15,525 bases of DNA from Deltaproteobacteria bacterium (GTDB lineage Bacteria > Desulfobacterota_C > Deferrisomatia > Deferrisomatales > JACRMM01): the NCBI GenBank assembly GCA_016218905.1, contig JACRCS010000657.1, forward strand, positions 1 to 15,525. The letters run 5' to 3'. Below the pieces are notes generated by a model that saw nothing but the letters and a program-made list of their open reading frames with translations, was not told the origin of the DNA and did no database searches. Of the stretch, positions 6,706 through 14,516 are shown piece by piece (the stretch's first letter is position 1; each line of letters opens with the position of its first letter). The translations under genes were made by a program, and so were the position numbers.

Positions 6706-8304
6706 CTACGAGCGCGCCACCTTCACGCCCGCCTTTTCACGGTCCCAGGTGTTCGGGGTGATGCCCGCCTGCTTGAGCAGGTACTTCTGCGTGCGCTCCG
6801 TGGGGGTCTTCGGCAGGGTGTCCAGGAACTCGACGAACCGGGGCACCGCGAAGTACGGCATCCGGTCCACGGCGTACTCGATCAGCGCTTCGGGCGAGAG
6901 AGTGCAGCCGGGCTTCAGGACGACGCAGATCTTGACCTCGTCCTCGGCCAGCTCCGATTGGACCGCCACGGCGGCCGACTCGAGCACCGCGGGATGGCTG
7001 TTGATGGCGCGCTCCACCTCGAAGGAGGAGATGTTCTCCCCTCTCCGGCGTAGCGCGTCCTTCTTCCGGTCGACGAAGTAGTAGTAGCCGTCCGCGTCCT
7101 TCTTGGCCAAGTCGCCGGTGTGGAACCAGAGGTTTCGGAAGGCCTCCAGCGTCTTCTCCGGCATGTTGTAGTACTCGGTCATCATCGTGTACGGTTCCTT
7201 GGGCCGGAAGACGATCTCGCCCGGCTCGCCGACCGGCACCGGAACGTCCCCGTCGTCCACGAGGTCGATCTCGTAGATGTCGAGCGGCTTGCCGCAGGTG
7301 CCGGGCCTCCGGTCGTTCAACCGGACGTGGATGGGGATGCCGATCTCGGTCATCCCGAAGCCTTCCATGCACGTGATCCCGAAGCGCCGCTCCACCTGCT
7401 CCATGACGGCCGGGGGACACCCGGCCCCGAAGGCGATCCGCACGGGGTTGTCCGAGTCGTCCGGCCGCTCCGGCTGTTTCGCGAGGATCGGGATCACGGC
7501 GCCGAGGTAGTTGAACTGCGTTGCGCCGCAGCGCCGGACGTCGTCCCAGAACCGGGACGCGCTGAACTTGTCCGAGAGGACCATCTCGGCCCGGGCCAGA
7601 AGCGCCGTGATGGTCGTGAGGACCTGGGCATTCATGTGGTAGAGGGGCAGGAAGGTGTAGAAGACGTCGTCCTTCGTCCCTTCGCGGCACTCGAGCATCT
7701 TCTGGGCGACGACGATCCACATCTTGTGCGGGTTCAGCGCCCCCTTCGAGAGACCCGTCGTTCCCGAGGTGTAGATGATGCAGTGGGGGTCCGAAGGCGC
7801 CACGGCGACGTCCACCGGCGCCTCGGACGCCCGGATGAAGTCGTCGTACCTCACCGGCCGAAGCCGCAGCCGGTCGGCGCCCCTCTGGGACGCGTCCCCC
7901 ACCACGACGAGGTGCTGCAGCTTCTTGAGCTCGTCTTGGATCAGCTGGACCCGGTCCAGGAACTCGGCAGCGACCACGAGCACCTTGGAATCCGACTGGT
8001 CCACGATGTGCCTCAGGAACTCGCCCTTGAAGGACGTGTTGACCGGGACCTCCACGGCCCCGATCTTCGCCGCGCCGAACCAGAGGTGGATGAACTCGGG
8101 ACAGTTCGGGAGCATGAGGCTCACCTTGTCGCCCTTCCCCAGCCCCAAGCCCAGGAAGGCGTTGGCGCACCGGTTGGAGAGGCGGTCCATGTCCTCGTAC
8201 GTGTAATTCTGGTCTTTGAAGCGGAGGAATACCTTCTGCCCCAGAGTTCGTGCCCGGTCCCGGATCAGCTCTCCCAGTACGAGAGGCGTGTCTGTCTCGC
8301 CCAT
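6706..8304 (-). CDS. Acyl-CoA synthetase, CaiC-like (AMP-forming ligase)
   Basis: The product is 532 residues, the usual length for ANL-superfamily ligases. It activates a carboxylic acid with ATP to an acyl-AMP and then forms the CoA thioester in the cytoplasm. Motifs are the P-loop TSGTTGLSKG (179-188), LPLYHMNAQ (219-227, A4-like), GFGMTE (315-320, A5), FHTGDLA (394-400, A7) and VDRKKDALRRRGENIS (411-426, A8). The overall pattern is closest to crotonobetaine/carnitine-CoA ligases. In the A10 region the sequence is PKTPTERTQK (498-507), so Arg504 stands where the usual catalytic lysine (PTGK-type) lies; Lys507 is nearby. ATG 8304 is preceded by AGGAGG 9 nt upstream; two earlier in-frame ATGs (8325, 8358) would put that site inside the gene. 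The gene lies between the UPF0261 gene (108 bp gap) and the outer-membrane protein gene, which fits activation of an imported or carboxylated acid. The substrate is not determinable. Confidence 0.9.
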   Translation of the reverse strand: MGETDTPLVLGELIRDRARTLGQKVFLRFKDQNYTYEDMDRLSNRCANAFLGLGLGKGDKVSLMLPNCPEFIHLWFGAAKIGAVEVPVNTSFKGEFLRHIVDQSDSKVLVVAAEFLDRVQLIQDELKKLQHLVVVGDASQRGADRLRLRPVRYDDFIRASEAPVDVAVAPSDPHCIIYTSGTTGLSKGALNPHKMWIVVAQKMLECREGTKDDVFYTFLPLYHMNAQVLTTITALLARAEMVLSDKFSASRFWDDVRRCGATQFNYLGAVIPILAKQPERPDDSDNPVRIAFGAGCPPAVMEQVERRFGITCMEGFGMTEIGIPIHVRLNDRRPGTCGKPLDIYEIDLVDDGDVPVPVGEPGEIVFRPKEPYTMMTEYYNMPEKTLEAFRNLWFHTGDLAKKDADGYYYFVDRKKDALRRRGENISSFEVERAINSHPAVLESAAVAVQSELAEDEVKICVVLKPGCTLSPEALIEYAVDRMPYFAVPRFVEFLDTLPKTPTERTQKYLLKQAGITPNTWDREKAGVKVARS

Positions 8305-8412
8305 CTGCCCTCTCCTCCTCGCCATGGTCTGGTCCACTCCACGCGTTCGAAGCCCCACTCGCTGAACCGTCCCCGCCTCCGGTCGAGGTCGAGGACGACG
8401 AGTCGCACCGGC

Positions 8413-9681
8413 CTACCCCGGTAGCCCGGACGCCGCGGGCGCGCCGCCTTCCGCCTGCTCGATCAGGCGGATGAGCATCTCCGCCCCCACGTCGCCGAAC
8501 GAAGTCTCGGTCACGTGGACGTCGACCTCCTTGACCTCCACTCCCGGCTTGAGATGTTCCTTGAGGGTCCGGGTGAAGGCGGCGTTGGCCTCCGGATCGT
8601 CGAACTCCTTCTCCACGAGATCCAGGACGGAGAGCCCTTTCAAGGGAACGAGGACGGCGGCCTCTCCCGAGGCCCTATTGATCTTGTCAGCCATGCACCT
8701 GGCGACTTCGATCATCTCGTTCTTCTTCGTCCGCAGCACGTTGATGCCCTGCGCATGGACGTGCACGTGCTGCTTCCTGAACCGCTCCGGGATCTTCTCC
8801 GGAGAGGAGTAGATGATGTGGTCGATGTTGCCCGGCGCGATGAGCTGGGGGATCCCCCGTCGGCCCGCCTCTTCCATACGGGTCGGCCCCGAGTCGCTCC
8901 ACCCCTGGTAGAGGTGGTCGACCACCTCGTTGGTGGAGAGGTCGAACACCGCCGAGATGAGGCCCTGGGCGATCATCTCTTCCATCGCCTTCCCGCCCAT
9001 CCCGTTGGAGTGGAAGATGACGACCTCGTACCCCCGCGCCTCCAGGCGGCTCTTCGCCTGGAGGGCGCAGTTGGTCGTGCCGCCCAGGGTCGTGATCCCG
9101 ACCAGGGGACGGTTAGAGGAGCTCGGCTTCGCGGCCGCCGCCATCCCCATGATCGCGGAGGCCGCCTGGGTCAGCGTCACCTCCGTGATCCGGTTCAGGC
9201 CGGCGATGTCCGCGATGGACGGGATCATCACGATGTCCGTTGTCGCCACGTAGGGCGCGGTATCTCCCGACGCCACGGTGGAGAGCATGACCTTGGGGAC
9301 GCCGAAGGGCAGGCCTCGCATCACCTTCGTGCCGAGGTTCGTCCCCATGGTCCCGCCCAGGGAGAGGACTCCGTCGAGCCTCCCCTCGTCGTGGAGCGAC
9401 CGGCAGATCCGGACGGCGCCTTCCGCCATGAGCTCGATGATCCGGATCTCCTGGCCGGCCTTGCCCAAGGCGAGGATCTCTTCGAGGGTGGTGCCGGCGG
9501 CCCGGGCGACCTCCTCCCGCGAGAAGTCCGGAGGAAAGAGCAGCCGGCCGCGCGCGCCGGTCCCCACGTCCACGCTCAGGACGGCGAAGTGCTCCTTCTC
9601 GATGAGGTTCTTCGCGTAGAGGAATTCCTGGGCCTTCGTGTCAAACGTGCCGAGGAGCACGATGGTCTTCTTGCCTCTCAT
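8413..9681 (-). CDS. UPF0261 / Tm-1-like ATP-binding domain protein
   Basis: The product is 422 residues, close to the usual family length of about 400, and soluble. Conserved blocks are GTFDTK (11-16), SLGGTMGTNLGT (107-118), STVASGDTAPYV (134-145), DIVMIPSIADIAGLN (149-163), ITTLGGTTNCA (196-206), FHSNGMGGKAMEEM (223-236), and STNEVVDHLYQGW (249-261). Two Rossmann-like halves fit the family: an N-terminal Tm-1-like ATP-binding domain and a C-terminal partner domain. The name comes from the plant Tm-1 virus-resistance protein. In bacteria the role is undefined, though genes are often near catabolic enzymes. ATG 9681 follows GGAGG (5 nt spacing); an in-frame ATG 60 bp upstream would run into the biotin carboxylase gene and gives an unconserved N-terminus. 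It lies 19 bp after the carboxylase gene, so it is surely cotranscribed, which suggests a part in the carboxylase pathway. Confidence 0.88.
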   Translation of the reverse strand: MRGKKTIVLLGTFDTKAQEFLYAKNLIEKEHFAVLSVDVGTGARGRLLFPPDFSREEVARAAGTTLEEILALGKAGQEIRIIELMAEGAVRICRSLHDEGRLDGVLSLGGTMGTNLGTKVMRGLPFGVPKVMLSTVASGDTAPYVATTDIVMIPSIADIAGLNRITEVTLTQAASAIMGMAAAAKPSSSNRPLVGITTLGGTTNCALQAKSRLEARGYEVVIFHSNGMGGKAMEEMIAQGLISAVFDLSTNEVVDHLYQGWSDSGPTRMEEAGRRGIPQLIAPGNIDHIIYSSPEKIPERFRKQHVHVHAQGINVLRTKKNEMIEVARCMADKINRASGEAAVLVPLKGLSVLDLVEKEFDDPEANAAFTRTLKEHLKPGVEVKEVDVHVTETSFGDVGAEMLIRLIEQAEGGAPAASGLPG

Positions 9682-9700
9682 GGTTGCCTCCGGAAGCGTT

Positions 9701-11173
9701 TCAGGACGGGACTGCGTGAATTCGGGCGATCGCGGCGGCAACCGCGACGGCGGCGATCCGGGCCTTCGCCCCTGCCGCTCTCGGGAGCCGGTCCCCCAAC
9801 GGGGTCTCCGCGCCGGCGATCCGGGCCATCTCCGCGAGGAGCGAGGTCTCTCTCTCGATGAAGTGCGTGTCGAGCTCTCCCGCTACGAAGCGGGGGTTCT
9901 CCATGACCGCCCGGTGGAACGCCACGTTGTTCGCCGTCCCGGAGAGCACGTACTCGTAGAGCGCCCGCTTCATCCGCGCGACGGCCTCGGCGCGGTCCCT
10001 GCCCCAGACGACGAGCTTCGCGATCATGGAGTCGTAGAAGGGGGGGATCGTGTAGCCCCCGTACACGCCGGAGTCCACCCGGACCCCGATCCCTCCCGGG
10101 GCGGAGTAGTCCCTGAGCTTGCCGGGCGCCGGAGCGAAGTCGGCCGAAGGGTCTTCGGCGTTGATGCGGCACTCGATGGCCGAGCCGCTCATCCGGACGT
10201 CCCTCTGGCGCAGGCTAAGCGGGTGGCCGGCGGCGACGCGGAGCTGCTCCTTGACGATGTCCACGCCGGTGATCATCTCCGTGACCGGATGCTCCACCTG
10301 GACCCGGGTGTTCATCTCCATGAAGTAGAACTTCCCGTCCGAGAAGAGGAACTCGAGGGTGCCCGCGCCCTCGTAGCCGAGCGCCCGGACGGCGGTGACG
10401 GCGGCCTCCCCCATCTGCTTGCGCAGCCGAGGGGTGAGGGCCGGCGACGGCGCCTCTTCGATCACTTTCTGGTGGCGCCGCTGGATGCTGCACTCGCGCT
10501 CCCCGAGGTGGACGGCGTTGCCGTGGGAGTCGCCGAGGACCTGGATCTCGATGTGCCGTGGGCGCCCCATGTACTTCTCGAGGTAGACGTCCGCGAGGCC
10601 AAAGGTCGCCCGCGCGATGGTCTGCGAGGCCTCGATCGCCCGCTCGAGCTCGCTCTCGTCGTTCACGACCGTCATGCCGATCCCGCCGCCGCCCCCGGAG
10701 GGCTTCACGATGACCGGGTAGCCGATCTCCCGGGCGATCCGGCGCGCCTCCGCGACGTCCGCGACGGCATCCTGCGTCCCGGGCACCACGGGGACGCCCG
10801 CGTCCCTCATCACCTTGCGCGCGGCCACCTTGCTGCCCATGAGCTCGAGCACGCGGCTCGACGGGCCGACGAACTTGATCCCGGCTGCTGCGCAGGCATC
10901 GGCGAAGGCCGGGTTCTCGGCGAGGAAGCCGTAACCCGGGTGGATCGCGTCGGCGCCGCACGCCTTCGCGGTCGCGATCAGCTTCCCCGCGTCCAGGTAG
11001 CTCCGGGACGCGGGAGGCGGGCCGACGCAGTAGGCCTCGTCGGCGTACCGGGCGAAGAGGGCGTCCGCGTCGGCTTCCGAGTACACGGCGACCGAGGGGA
11101 TCCCGAGTTCGCGGCAGGCGCGCATCACGCGGACGGCGATTTCGCCGCGGTTGGCGACCAGGAGCTTCTTCAT
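9701..11173 (-). CDS. Biotin carboxylase subunit (AccC/PycA-like)
   Basis: The product is 490 residues. It uses ATP and bicarbonate to carboxylate biotin on the partner carrier protein. Landmarks are LLVANRGEIAVRVMRAC (4-20), HPGYGFLAEN (78-87), FVGPSS (101-106), KPSGGGGGIGM (157-167, ATP-grasp glycine loop), ECSIQRRHQKVIEEAP (227-242), FMEMNTRVQVEHPVTE (284-299, with Glu286, Asn288, Arg290 and Glu294) and ECRINAEDP (334-342, Arg336). The usual Arg of the glycine loop (GGGGRGM in AccC) is Ile165 here, which I associate with the two-subunit pyruvate carboxylase branch. A tail after about residue 455 is rich in Ala and hydrophobic residues (SLL... to ...IHAVPS), longer than in AccC. ATG 11173 overlaps the previous stop as ATGA, so the two subunits are translationally coupled in a fixed ratio. 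Activity is near certain; the final acceptor is set by the partner. Confidence 0.93.
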   Translation of the reverse strand: MKKLLVANRGEIAVRVMRACRELGIPSVAVYSEADADALFARYADEAYCVGPPPASRSYLDAGKLIATAKACGADAIHPGYGFLAENPAFADACAAAGIKFVGPSSRVLELMGSKVAARKVMRDAGVPVVPGTQDAVADVAEARRIAREIGYPVIVKPSGGGGGIGMTVVNDESELERAIEASQTIARATFGLADVYLEKYMGRPRHIEIQVLGDSHGNAVHLGERECSIQRRHQKVIEEAPSPALTPRLRKQMGEAAVTAVRALGYEGAGTLEFLFSDGKFYFMEMNTRVQVEHPVTEMITGVDIVKEQLRVAAGHPLSLRQRDVRMSGSAIECRINAEDPSADFAPAPGKLRDYSAPGGIGVRVDSGVYGGYTIPPFYDSMIAKLVVWGRDRAEAVARMKRALYEYVLSGTANNVAFHRAVMENPRFVAGELDTHFIERETSLLAEMARIAGAETPLGDRLPRAAGAKARIAAVAVAAAIARIHAVPS

Positions 11174-12912
11174 GGGAGCCCCACGACCATCAGGACGTGC
11201 TCGGGGTCCACCATGTCGCCGTCCGAGACGAGGATCTCCTCCACCACCCCGCCGTGGGGCGCGGCGACGTCGCGGAGCATCTTCATGGCTTCGATCGTGG
11301 CGATCGGGTCGCCCGGGTTCACCTTCTCGCCCAATCGGGCCTTGATGGAGACGACCATCCCGCCCATGCCCGCAACCACCGCGCCGGGCGAGTCCGATTT
11401 CGTCTTCCTGGGCTCCGGGCTCCCCGGGGACGGTGCCGCCGCGGTCTCTCCCGCCGGCGTGATCTTCACGTCAAAGACCTCTCCGTCCACCTCCACCTCG
11501 AAGGCCATGGGGAAGGCAGAGGGGAGGGCGGGCTGCCCCTTGGCCACGGGCGGAGCGCTCGGGGGTCGCGCCTTCGCCTTGCCCGCCGCGGCGCTCCTGC
11601 CCGGGATCAGGATCCTGAGGAGGAGCTCGTCATCGGTGAGCTCCGGCCCGACCTCGCGGCGGAGCTCCTCGAGGGGGCGGTACCGGTTGGTGGGCTGCCA
11701 CTCCCGGAGCTTCTTCGCCTCGGGCAGCTCGAGGATGCGGTCCCGGACGTTCGGGTCGATCGGCGCCGCCGGCTCTCCGTAGAAGCCCATCACGTACTTG
11801 ACCACCGTGTCCGGGACCCGCTGGTAGCGCTCGCCGGACACGACGTTCTCCACCGCCTGGACGCCGACGATCTGGGAGAACGGCGTCGCCATGACGGGGT
11901 AGCCGAGGTCCCTGCGGACGTGCACCACCTCTTCGAGCACTTCGTCCAACCGGTGCTCCATGCCGAGTTCCTTCAGCTGGCGCTTCAGGTTGGAGCGCAT
12001 CCCGCCGGGCACCTGGTGCTCGTAGTGAAAGAGGTCGTACTCCTCGGGAGTTCCGATCGGGAACCCCCGTTCCTCCGCGATTTTTCGGAAGTGCGAGGAC
12101 ACGGCCTCGAGCGCGCCCTCGTCCACGTCCGCGGCGTAGCCGAGGCGCCGCGCATTGCGCAGGATGCTCTCGGTGGAGGGCAGGGAGGTGCCGTTGGCGA
12201 GCGGAGCGACCGCCGTGTGCACCGTCTCGACCCCCATCCGGATGGCCTCGAGGTAGCAGAGGGGCGCCAGCCCGGAGTTGCAGTGCATGTGGAACTCGAG
12301 CGGGATGCCGTCGCAGTGCTCCTTCACCGTGGCGAGGAAGCCCCGCGTGCTCTCCGGAGTCAGAACCCCGCTCGCGTCCTCGATCATGATGGAGTCGACG
12401 TACTCCTTCAGCTCGGCGATCTGCCGGGTCTTCTTCGCCCAGTGGGCCGCGTCGTGGGCCGGGCTGGAGGTGTACATGAGGGAGGTCACGACCTCGGCCC
12501 CCAGTTCCTTCGCGAGCTTCCCGAAGTGGTAGAAGCTCTCCGTGTCGTTCTGGTAGTCGCAGATCCAGAAGCCCTTTACCCCGTTGGCCACCGACCGCCG
12601 GATCCAGAGCGCGATCACGTCCCTCGGCGTGTCGACGTCGAAGGAGGCGAGGCTCGCGGTCATGTAGGACCCGCGCATCGGCGTCCGGGACAGCGCTCTC
12701 GAGACGAGCCGGATGCGCTCCCACGGGTCTTCACCGTAGTAGCGGGACTGGACGACGTACCCGTTCCCCCCGACCGTGGCCACGACCTTGTAGCCGACCT
12801 CGTCCATGATCGGAGCGATCGGAGTGATCATCTCCGTGCTCATCAGGAACCCCCAGAGGCTCTGCTGAGCATCGCGTATGGTTTGGTCTACGAACTGGAT
12901 CTTCTTGCCCAT
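11170..12912 (-). CDS. Biotin-dependent carboxyltransferase with C-terminal biotin carrier (PycB/OadA-like, divergent)
   Basis: The product is 580 residues with three parts. A TIM-barrel carboxyltransferase domain (about 1-300) begins FVDQTIRDAQQSLWG (7-21, metal ligand Asp9) and carries the His pair EFHMH (His208, His210) and PLANGTSLPSTES (237-249). A PycB/OadA-like region (about 300-440) follows. After an Ala/Pro linker comes a biotinyl domain (about 510-580) with EAMKM (541-545, biotinyl Lys544). Family members move CO2 from carboxybiotin to pyruvate or 2-oxoglutarate, or decarboxylate oxaloacetate. Here the block aligned to the pyruvate carboxylase KDMAG is EDASG (178-182), so Glu178 replaces the metal-binding carbamylated lysine. 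The LRG-NxVGY stretch of typical members is MRGSYMTASLASF (79-91). I start at ATG 12912; the codon before it is GTG (12915), also usable. The gene is ATGA-coupled to the biotin carboxylase. The substrate is uncertain. Confidence 0.88.
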   Translation of the reverse strand: MGKKIQFVDQTIRDAQQSLWGFLMSTEMITPIAPIMDEVGYKVVATVGGNGYVVQSRYYGEDPWERIRLVSRALSRTPMRGSYMTASLASFDVDTPRDVIALWIRRSVANGVKGFWICDYQNDTESFYHFGKLAKELGAEVVTSLMYTSSPAHDAAHWAKKTRQIAELKEYVDSIMIEDASGVLTPESTRGFLATVKEHCDGIPLEFHMHCNSGLAPLCYLEAIRMGVETVHTAVAPLANGTSLPSTESILRNARRLGYAADVDEGALEAVSSHFRKIAEERGFPIGTPEEYDLFHYEHQVPGGMRSNLKRQLKELGMEHRLDEVLEEVVHVRRDLGYPVMATPFSQIVGVQAVENVVSGERYQRVPDTVVKYVMGFYGEPAAPIDPNVRDRILELPEAKKLREWQPTNRYRPLEELRREVGPELTDDELLLRILIPGRSAAAGKAKARPPSAPPVAKGQPALPSAFPMAFEVEVDGEVFDVKITPAGETAAAPSPGSPEPRKTKSDSPGAVVAGMGGMVVSIKARLGEKVNPGDPIATIEAMKMLRDVAAPHGGVVEEILVSDGDMVDPEHVLMVVGLP

Positions 12913-12958
12913 CACGGAAGCTCTCCCTTCGGGATGAGGACTGCCTTGCCCGCCCGCC

Positions 12959-13306
12959 TCAGGCGCCGGCCCGATTCGGCTCGGGCTGCGCGACGGCCGG
13001 GGCCTTGGCTGTTTCCGGGGAGGGCTTCTTCGAGCCGCCTCCGGAGAGCAGGAACTTGAGGCCGGTCAGGATGACCGAGGGCCTCAGCGCGGCCTTGAGG
13101 ATGCGGCGCAGGTCGCCGGGCTCCACGAAGCCGCGGACCGTCCAATTGACGGGATCCGTCGTCTGGATGGTCATGAGCAGACGCATCGGTTCCTTCTGTC
13201 CGCCCTTGGGCTCCTCCAGGGTGGAGGGGACGATGTCCGTGACCTCGATCTTCGCGACGTGGCAGGTCAGGAGCGTTCGGCCTAAGCCGGTGGATCGGAT
13301 GAACAT
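12959..13306 (-). CDS. Small protein of unknown function between FAD oxidoreductase and carboxyltransferase genes
   Basis: The product is 115 residues; I do not recognise a family. It is supported by ATG 13306 with GAGGAG 6 nt upstream, by tight spacing (17 bp after the oxidoreductase gene, 46 bp before the carboxyltransferase gene) and by codon use like its neighbours. Residues 1-88 look folded: a beta-rich start (MFIRSTGLGRTLLTCHVAKI), a charged middle with KGGQKEP (34-40), then DPVNWTVRGFVEPGDLRR (51-68) and a helix-prone hydrophobic segment (69-88). Residues 89-115 are Gly/Ser/Pro/Ala/Lys-rich and probably disordered. There is a single cysteine (Cys15), no signal peptide and no clear membrane span. 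Its position suggests an accessory role for the oxidoreductase or the carboxylase, for example a binding partner, but this is inference. Confidence 0.7.
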   Translation of the reverse strand: MFIRSTGLGRTLLTCHVAKIEVTDIVPSTLEEPKGGQKEPMRLLMTIQTTDPVNWTVRGFVEPGDLRRILKAALRPSVILTGLKFLLSGGGSKKPSPETAKAPAVAQPEPNRAGA

Positions 13307-13323
13307 GGCGATCTCCTCTCTGT

Positions 13324-14421
13324 TCAGTAGGAGGACTCGGAAAACCTCATCGAGGCCTCGAAGGCCCTGGTGACGGCCTTCAGGAACCCGAGCCCCTTCT
13401 CCCTCTCGAGCCGTTCCACGAGTTCGTAGGAAGAGCCGAGGGCCTTCAACATCGGCGTCAGTTTCTCGGTGTAGACCGGTTCGAGCCTGCGGCCCGTGCG
13501 AATCGACTCGACGATCGACCTGGCCGCCAGGATCCCGCTCCGCAGCGCCGCCCCGATCCCTTCGCCGCTGAGCGGGATCTTCAGCGCCGCGGCGTCTCCC
13601 ACCAGCACGGCGTTCCCTTTGGCCGCGGCCGCCCGGCCGGTCCGGAGGTGCTCGAAGAGGGGCACCGGGCGGCTGACGCAGCCGTCGCTCCAGAGGCGCC
13701 TGCGGCCGTCGAAGCCCGCCTCGGCCAGGAAGCTCCCGACCTCGGCCTTCAGCTCCCGGAGCGCCCCCTCGACCGTGAAGAGGGGGCCCTTGGGGTTGAT
13801 CCAGAAGTTCGGCCGGTACCGCTCCCTCGGGAACACGACGTAGGAGTACTCCTTGTCCAGGTGGAGCCAGCCTTCGAAGCACTCCCGGGTGGACGTCGTG
13901 TACGTCACCCGCAGCTCCGGGAAGAGGCGCCTCCGCACGATGGAGGCGGGCCCGTCCGCTCCGACCACGAACCTCGAAACCAGCTCCCGGCGCGCCCGCC
14001 CCTCGGCGAGCACCGTCCGGCAGCGGTCCCCGTCGATCACGACGTCCACGACCCGCGCCGAAGCGCGGACTTCGGCGCCCCTCTCTCTCGCGCTCCCGAC
14101 CATCCAGGAGTCGAGGTCCCTCCTCCAGGTGATCGGGGTCTCCGAGAGGATGGTCTCCCTCCCGACCCCCGGCACGACGAGCACGGCCCCGGCCAAGTGG
14201 GCGAGGATCGCCTCCGTCGGGAGGGCGCCGAACTCCTGCCGGACCAGCTCCCGGGCCTCCCGGCCGAAGAGCAGGCCCGAGCACACCTTCTCCCTGGGCA
14301 GGGGCTTCCTCTCGAGGATCACCGTCTTGAGGCCCGCTTCCGCGCACCTCTTCGCGGTCACCGCGCCGGCGGGCCCCGCCCCGACGACGACCACGTCGAA
14401 CGACTCTGCTCTTTGGCCCAT
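13324..14421 (-). CDS. FAD-dependent oxidoreductase, geranylgeranyl-reductase-like
   Basis: The product is 365 residues. It is a flavoprotein of the p-hydroxybenzoate-hydroxylase fold group and resembles the geranylgeranyl reductase family, whose members reduce isoprenoid double bonds or act as monooxygenases. The N-terminal FAD fold is FDVVVVGAGPAGAVTAKRC (8-26, GxGxxG at 14-19). The VCSGLL block (46-51) matches the 'C-GGxL' position of geranylgeranyl reductases. FVVGADGPAS (151-160) is the middle dinucleotide motif, and VLVGDAAALKIPLSGEGIG (272-290) is the second FAD-binding motif. ATG 14421 follows AGGAGG (7 nt spacing); a longer open frame upstream is a shadow of the SDR gene. No membrane segment is evident. 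It lies 95 bp after the SDR gene and 17 bp before the small unknown gene. In this setting it may reduce or hydroxylate the pathway substrate; the direction is unknown. Confidence 0.85.
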   Translation of the reverse strand: MGQRAESFDVVVVGAGPAGAVTAKRCAEAGLKTVILERKPLPREKVCSGLLFGREARELVRQEFGALPTEAILAHLAGAVLVVPGVGRETILSETPITWRRDLDSWMVGSARERGAEVRASARVVDVVIDGDRCRTVLAEGRARRELVSRFVVGADGPASIVRRRLFPELRVTYTTSTRECFEGWLHLDKEYSYVVFPRERYRPNFWINPKGPLFTVEGALRELKAEVGSFLAEAGFDGRRRLWSDGCVSRPVPLFEHLRTGRAAAAKGNAVLVGDAAALKIPLSGEGIGAALRSGILAARSIVESIRTGRRLEPVYTEKLTPMLKALGSSYELVERLEREKGLGFLKAVTRAFEASMRFSESSY

Positions 14422-14478
14422 GCGGGAACCTCCTCCCGACGGAACAGGTCGCTGAACCCTCGAAGACTCGGCAAGCGA

Positions 14479-14493
14479 GCCGGTCGCACCGGC
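14479..14493. other. Short perfect hairpin between the SDR and FAD oxidoreductase genes
   Basis: GCCGGT (14479-14484) and ACCGGC (14488-14493) form a 6-bp stem with a 3-nt loop in the 95-bp gap. No T-run follows on the minus strand, so it is not a strong terminator. It could stabilise or process the operon transcript. Confidence 0.3.
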
Positions 14494-14516
14494 GGTCGCT
14501 GCCGCCTCCGCGCCTC

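Noticed and set aside
5717..7081. 454-codon open frame on the plus strand, checked as a regulator or divergent gene
   Set aside because: Antisense to the barrel protein and ligase genes; no helix-turn-helix or other motif.
9638..11782. 714-codon open frame on the plus strand
   Set aside because: Antisense to the biotin carboxylase and carboxyltransferase genes, with a Val/His/Asp/Arg-rich shadow composition.
11197..13059. 620-codon open frame on the plus strand
   Set aside because: Antisense to the carboxyltransferase gene and lacking recognisable domains.
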